The notes under the pieces: model-generated | What the model was told of the DNA's origin: nothing | Databases searched by the model: none | What the model saw: only the letters and a program-made list of their open reading frames with translations | Position numbers and translations under genes: made by a program | Shown: one piece after another, positions 35,668 through 38,031 of the stretch | Layout: every line of letters starts with the position of its first letter | Numbering within the stretch: the first letter of the stretch is position 1 | Assembly (NCBI RefSeq): GCF_013823385.1 | Contig: NZ_PNMA01000032.1 | Span: forward strand, 1 to 38,031 | Length of the DNA: 38,031 bases | Direction of reading: 5' to 3' | Source of the DNA: Hyphomonas sp. | Lineage (GTDB): Bacteria > Pseudomonadota > Alphaproteobacteria > Caulobacterales > Hyphomonadaceae

Positions 35668-36255
35668 TTACTCCGCCAGCTTCGCGCCCGCATCGAGGCG
35701 GAATCGCTTGCCGGCGCGGTTGAACTCCAGCTGCTCGGGCGTCAGCTCGAAGCCCACCACCACCTCGAAGTTCACGCCCGAGATCGAGCCATCGGCGCGC
35801 GGAATGGAGATGCGGTTGACCAGTTCGGACTTGCCCGTCACCGGCTTGCCGCGGAAGTTCGCCTCGCTGGCGAAGGTCTCCTTGGCCAGAACCTTGCCAT
35901 TGCGGCGCGTCACGGCCACGAAATACGGGTAGGTGTGGCTGTCGGCGCCGGCCTTCGGGCCCTTGCCATAGGCAAAGTCGATCTCGATCTCGGCGGCCAG
36001 CGGAATATCATCGGTATAGCGGCAGTAGATGCGCACATTGGTGATCTCGCCGGTAAAGGCGATATCGGAGTAAAGCTCGCCCGCGCCATCGGCGAATTTC
36101 ACATAGCGGGCCGCGTCATAGACAGAGCCGACAACCGGGCAGGGGCCGGCGTTCGGCGTATTGTCCAGGCTCTGGGCCAGGCGGCTGCTGCGGCAGCCGG
36201 TCACCGCCGTGGCGGCCAGGAACGTAGCGGCGAGGATCAGGGCAGTTCTGCGCAT
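35668..36255 (-). CDS. Putative lipoprotein of unknown function upstream of argS
   Basis: 195 residues starting [21 protein letters not shown]. The lipobox AVTGC puts the lipid Cys at about 21. The mature part is beta-rich ([60 protein letters not shown]), suggesting an Ig-like or beta-sandwich domain at the envelope. The open frame continues upstream to 36957 antisense to ispH; that part is a shadow. It is coupled to argS (3-base gap) and divergent from ispH, with about 115 bp between. Confidence 0.82.
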   Translation of the reverse strand: MRRTALILAATFLAATAVTGCRSSRLAQSLDNTPNAGPCPVVGSVYDAARYVKFADGAGELYSDIAFTGEITNVRIYCRYTDDIPLAAEIEIDFAYGKGPKAGADSHTYPYFVAVTRRNGKVLAKETFASEANFRGKPVTGKSELVNRISIPRADGSISGVNFEVVVGFELTPEQLEFNRAGKRFRLDAGAKLAE

Positions 36256-36369
36256 GCGTCGGCGTGTCCATCTTGGCCTTGGGCAAAGGCCTGTCCATGT
36301 GATAACCCGCCCCGTGTTAAAGGCCTTGCGGCGCCCACGCAACGCATTCGGCGCAGGAGACGTGCCCAG

Positions 36370-37317
36370 ATGACGACCAAACCGCCCCTCACCCTGCGCC
36401 TGGCCGCCCCGCGCGGCTTCTGCGCCGGGGTCGACCGCGCCATCCAGATCGTCGAGGAAGCCCTGAAAAAGTGGGGCGCCCCGGTCTATGTGCGCCACGA
36501 AATCGTCCATAACCGCCATGTGGTGGAGCGTCTGGAGGCCCTCGGCGCCATCTTCGTGGAGGAGCTGGAAGAATGCCCGGATGACCGCCCGGTCATCTTC
36601 TCCGCCCATGGCGTGCCAAAATCGGTCCCCGCCGAGGCGCGCCAGCGCAACATGATCTATGTCGACGCAACCTGCCCGCTGGTCTCCAAGGTGCATGTCG
36701 AGGCCGCCCGCCATCATGACCAGGCCCGCGAGATCCTCCTCATCGGCCATGCCGGCCACCCCGAAGTCATCGGCACCATGGGCCAGCTTCCCGAGGGCGC
36801 CGTCACCCTGATCGAGACGGTGGAAGACGCAGCGGCCTACCAGCCCAAAGACCCCGCCAACCTCGCCTTCCTCACCCAGACGACGCTCAGCGTGGACGAC
36901 ACCGCCGAAATCGTCGGCGCCCTGCAGGCCCGCTTCCCCGGCATCGCCGTGCCCCACAAGGAAGACATCTGCTACGCCACCACCAATCGTCAGGACGCGG
37001 TCAAAGTTCTCGCGCCGGGCGCAGGCCTCGTTCTGGTGATCGGTGCCCGGACGAGTTCAAACTCCGTCCGCCTCGTCGAAGTCGCCCTCCGCGCCGGCGC
37101 CGCAAGAGCAGAACTCATCGCCTCGGCAGACGACATCGACTGGACATGGTTCGAAGGCGTGGGCGTCCTCGGCCTAACCGCCGGCGCCAGCGCCCCGGAA
37201 GACCTCGTCCAGGGCGTGATCGATGCGTGCCGGGACCGCTTCGCCGTGACGATGGAAACGGTGAAAACGGCAGATGAAACGGTGACGTTCAAACTGCCGC
37301 GAGTGTTGGCAGGATAA
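36370..37317 (+). CDS. ispH: 4-hydroxy-3-methylbut-2-enyl diphosphate reductase
   Basis: 315 residues, normal length. Last step of the MEP isoprenoid pathway: HMBPP to IPP and DMAPP. The three Fe-S cysteines are C18 ([12 protein letters not shown]), C102 ([11 protein letters not shown]) and C201 ([11 protein letters not shown]). The substrate-binding His residues lie in [10 protein letters not shown] and IGHAGHPEV. The ATG at 36370 follows GCAGGAGACG; the frame is open far upstream but lacks family sequence. It is followed by two intergenic repeats. Confidence 0.97.
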   Translation: MTTKPPLTLRLAAPRGFCAGVDRAIQIVEEALKKWGAPVYVRHEIVHNRHVVERLEALGAIFVEELEECPDDRPVIFSAHGVPKSVPAEARQRNMIYVDATCPLVSKVHVEAARHHDQAREILLIGHAGHPEVIGTMGQLPEGAVTLIETVEDAAAYQPKDPANLAFLTQTTLSVDDTAEIVGALQARFPGIAVPHKEDICYATTNRQDAVKVLAPGAGLVLVIGARTSSNSVRLVEVALRAGAARAELIASADDIDWTWFEGVGVLGLTAGASAPEDLVQGVIDACRDRFAVTMETVKTADETVTFKLPRVLAG

Positions 37318-37344
37318 CCGCCTCACCCCCAAACCCTCCGTCCA

Positions 37345-37447
37345 CGTCATCCCGGTTTCGCGTCAAAGACGCGAAGACCGGGACCCAGCGCACCAGAAAA
37401 ACAAATTCTGGGTCCCGGACAATCGCTCCCGCGATTTCCGGGAAGAC
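37345..37447. repeat. Intergenic inverted repeat (first of two after ispH)
   Basis: Left arm 37345-37387 (CGTCATCCCGG...CCGGGACCCAG) and right arm 37409-37447 (CTGGGTCCCGG...CCGGGAAGACG) are imperfect inverted copies around an A-rich loop. Each arm holds an inner hairpin (TTCGCGTC/GACGCGAA on the left). It may also end ispH transcription. The remainder of 37318-37607 is covered by this and the next repeat. Confidence 0.8.
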
Positions 37448-37502
37448 GCCGCAATGAGCGTTGGCTCAAATTTCAGGGGACCATAGCAGGTGAAACGAAA
37501 CC

Positions 37503-37581
37503 GTAGGGTGGGTTGAGCGGAGCGATACCCACCATCCCACGCCGCCGCAAACCGGTGGGTATCGCTCCGCTCAACCTACCC
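37503..37581. repeat. Intergenic inverted repeat (second, unrelated sequence)
   Basis: GTAGGGTGGGTTGAGCGGAG... (37503-37533) is the near-perfect reverse complement of 37554-37581 (GGTGGGTATCGCTCCGCTCA...). The spacer is about 20 bp. The sequence is unrelated to the repeat 55 bp upstream. Together they separate ispH from the A+T-rich gene at the window end. Confidence 0.8.
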
Positions 37582-37607
37582 GGCGATTGCCACCGGTCTC
37601 GGGGGCT

Positions 37608-38030
37608 TCAGTAACCAGCCCAGAAATCTATCAGTTCAAATCCGTCCGTATACTCAATACCATAAATAGATGTCCCAACTCCCAGGTATTCATATGTAGC
37701 CATAAGGCGTTGCCTAAAGTTTTTATCTCTTGTTATGAATGCGCTGCACAAACTGCCCCATGACGCGTGACTCAAGTCTGACGCGCTGGATTTGAACTGC
37801 CGCTCTTTTCGTAGTTTCTTGTCGGGGAAATACCCGATCATGTTCAACATTAGCATCATATTACGAACTTTGTCAGGAACCGTGTACGGTTCACGGGTGA
37901 TCGGATTCAAACCTTTGATTTGAAAGAAGTCGTCGATATCAGTGTATCGAAGCTGTGTTGGCGAGGCCTGAATTAGTGCCCATATCCGCTCAATCACTTT
38001 GCTTGCTGTAATTTTGTTGAGTTCCTGCAA
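37608..38030 (-). CDS. PIN-like domain protein, partial (cut by window end)
   Basis: At least 140 residues are encoded, open to the window edge, so the true start is probably outside. The C-terminal part SDLSHASWGSLCSAFITRD followed by KNFRQRLMATYEYLGV resembles the DxxH...TxD pattern at the end of PIN-like nuclease domains. This is a resemblance by eye only. The gene is clearly richer in A+T than its neighbours (AAA, ATT, TTT, ATA codons) and lies directly beyond two intergenic repeats, which suggests acquired DNA. A toxin or defence role is possible but not shown. Confidence 0.65.
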   Translation of the reverse strand: MQELNKITASKVIERIWALIQASPTQLRYTDIDDFFQIKGLNPITREPYTVPDKVRNMMLMLNMIGYFPDKKLRKERQFKSSASDLSHASWGSLCSAFITRDKNFRQRLMATYEYLGVGTSIYGIEYTDGFELIDFWAGY

Positions 38031-38031
38031 G

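Noticed and set aside
36256..36957. N-terminal extension of the lipoprotein upstream of argS to 429 residues
   Set aside because: The extra part is antisense to ispH. The signal peptide and lipobox at MRRTALIL mark the true start at 36255.
37318..37607. Small genes in the gap after ispH
   Set aside because: Only two inverted repeats are seen; no open frame with a ribosome site and protein-like codon use.

Overview
The window is high-GC, densely coded bacterial chromosome. It looks alphaproteobacterial, and I infer a member of the Caulobacterales/Hyphomonadaceae type. The grounds are: recA followed directly by alaS; a split glycine decarboxylase (gcvPA/gcvPB) behind a tandem glycine riboswitch; DUF2093 and DUF1489 family proteins; an ECF sigma factor paired with a DUF6768-like membrane protein; and candidate SOS half-sites of the alphaproteobacterial direct-repeat type. 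No phage, transposase, CRISPR array or rRNA is visible. One tRNA is present, tRNA-Pro(CGG).

Layout. 1-5.6 kb: the tail of an unidentified gene, a long imperfect inverted repeat, an epoxide-hydrolase-like protein, a crotonase-fold enzyme, a VOC protein, a quinone oxidoreductase coupled to a PAP2-like membrane protein, TspO and a small lipoprotein. 5.6-8.4 kb: an A+T-rich secreted orphan, then a tight minus-strand cluster (DUF2093, M23 lipoprotein, glycerate-kinase-like P-loop kinase). 8.4-13.1 kb: recA with its operator region, a terminator, alaS, a strong terminator, an Rrf2 regulator and tRNA-Pro. 13.2-19.9 kb: leucine dehydrogenase, a universal stress protein, a small conserved protein, TrkH, TauE/SafE, a zinc-ribbon protein ending in six native histidines, DUF1489 and an exported protein. 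20-24.6 kb: two translationally coupled amidohydrolase paralogues, one without its histidine metal ligands, then a small membrane protein and an acyltransferase-3 protein.

24.6-29.6 kb is the complete glycine cleavage operon, in transcription order riboswitch-gcvT-gcvH-gcvPA-gcvPB, with a palindromic element between gcvPA and gcvPB. 29.6-33.7 kb: a PEP mutase/isocitrate lyase family protein, the ECF sigma factor with its overlapping membrane partner, a membrane-anchored endonuclease/exonuclease/phosphatase protein and a DUF697/YcjF-like membrane protein. 33.8-38 kb: argS preceded by a lipoprotein gene, ispH, two different inverted-repeat elements, and an A+T-rich PIN-like gene cut by the window edge.

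Most of the window is housekeeping. The points that stand out are the degenerate/intact amidohydrolase pair, the native His6 tail, the ECF-DUF6768 module with a candidate self-recognised promoter, several unrelated intergenic palindromic elements (one inside the gcv operon), and two compositionally atypical orphan genes. I do not see a convincing undescribed multi-gene system.
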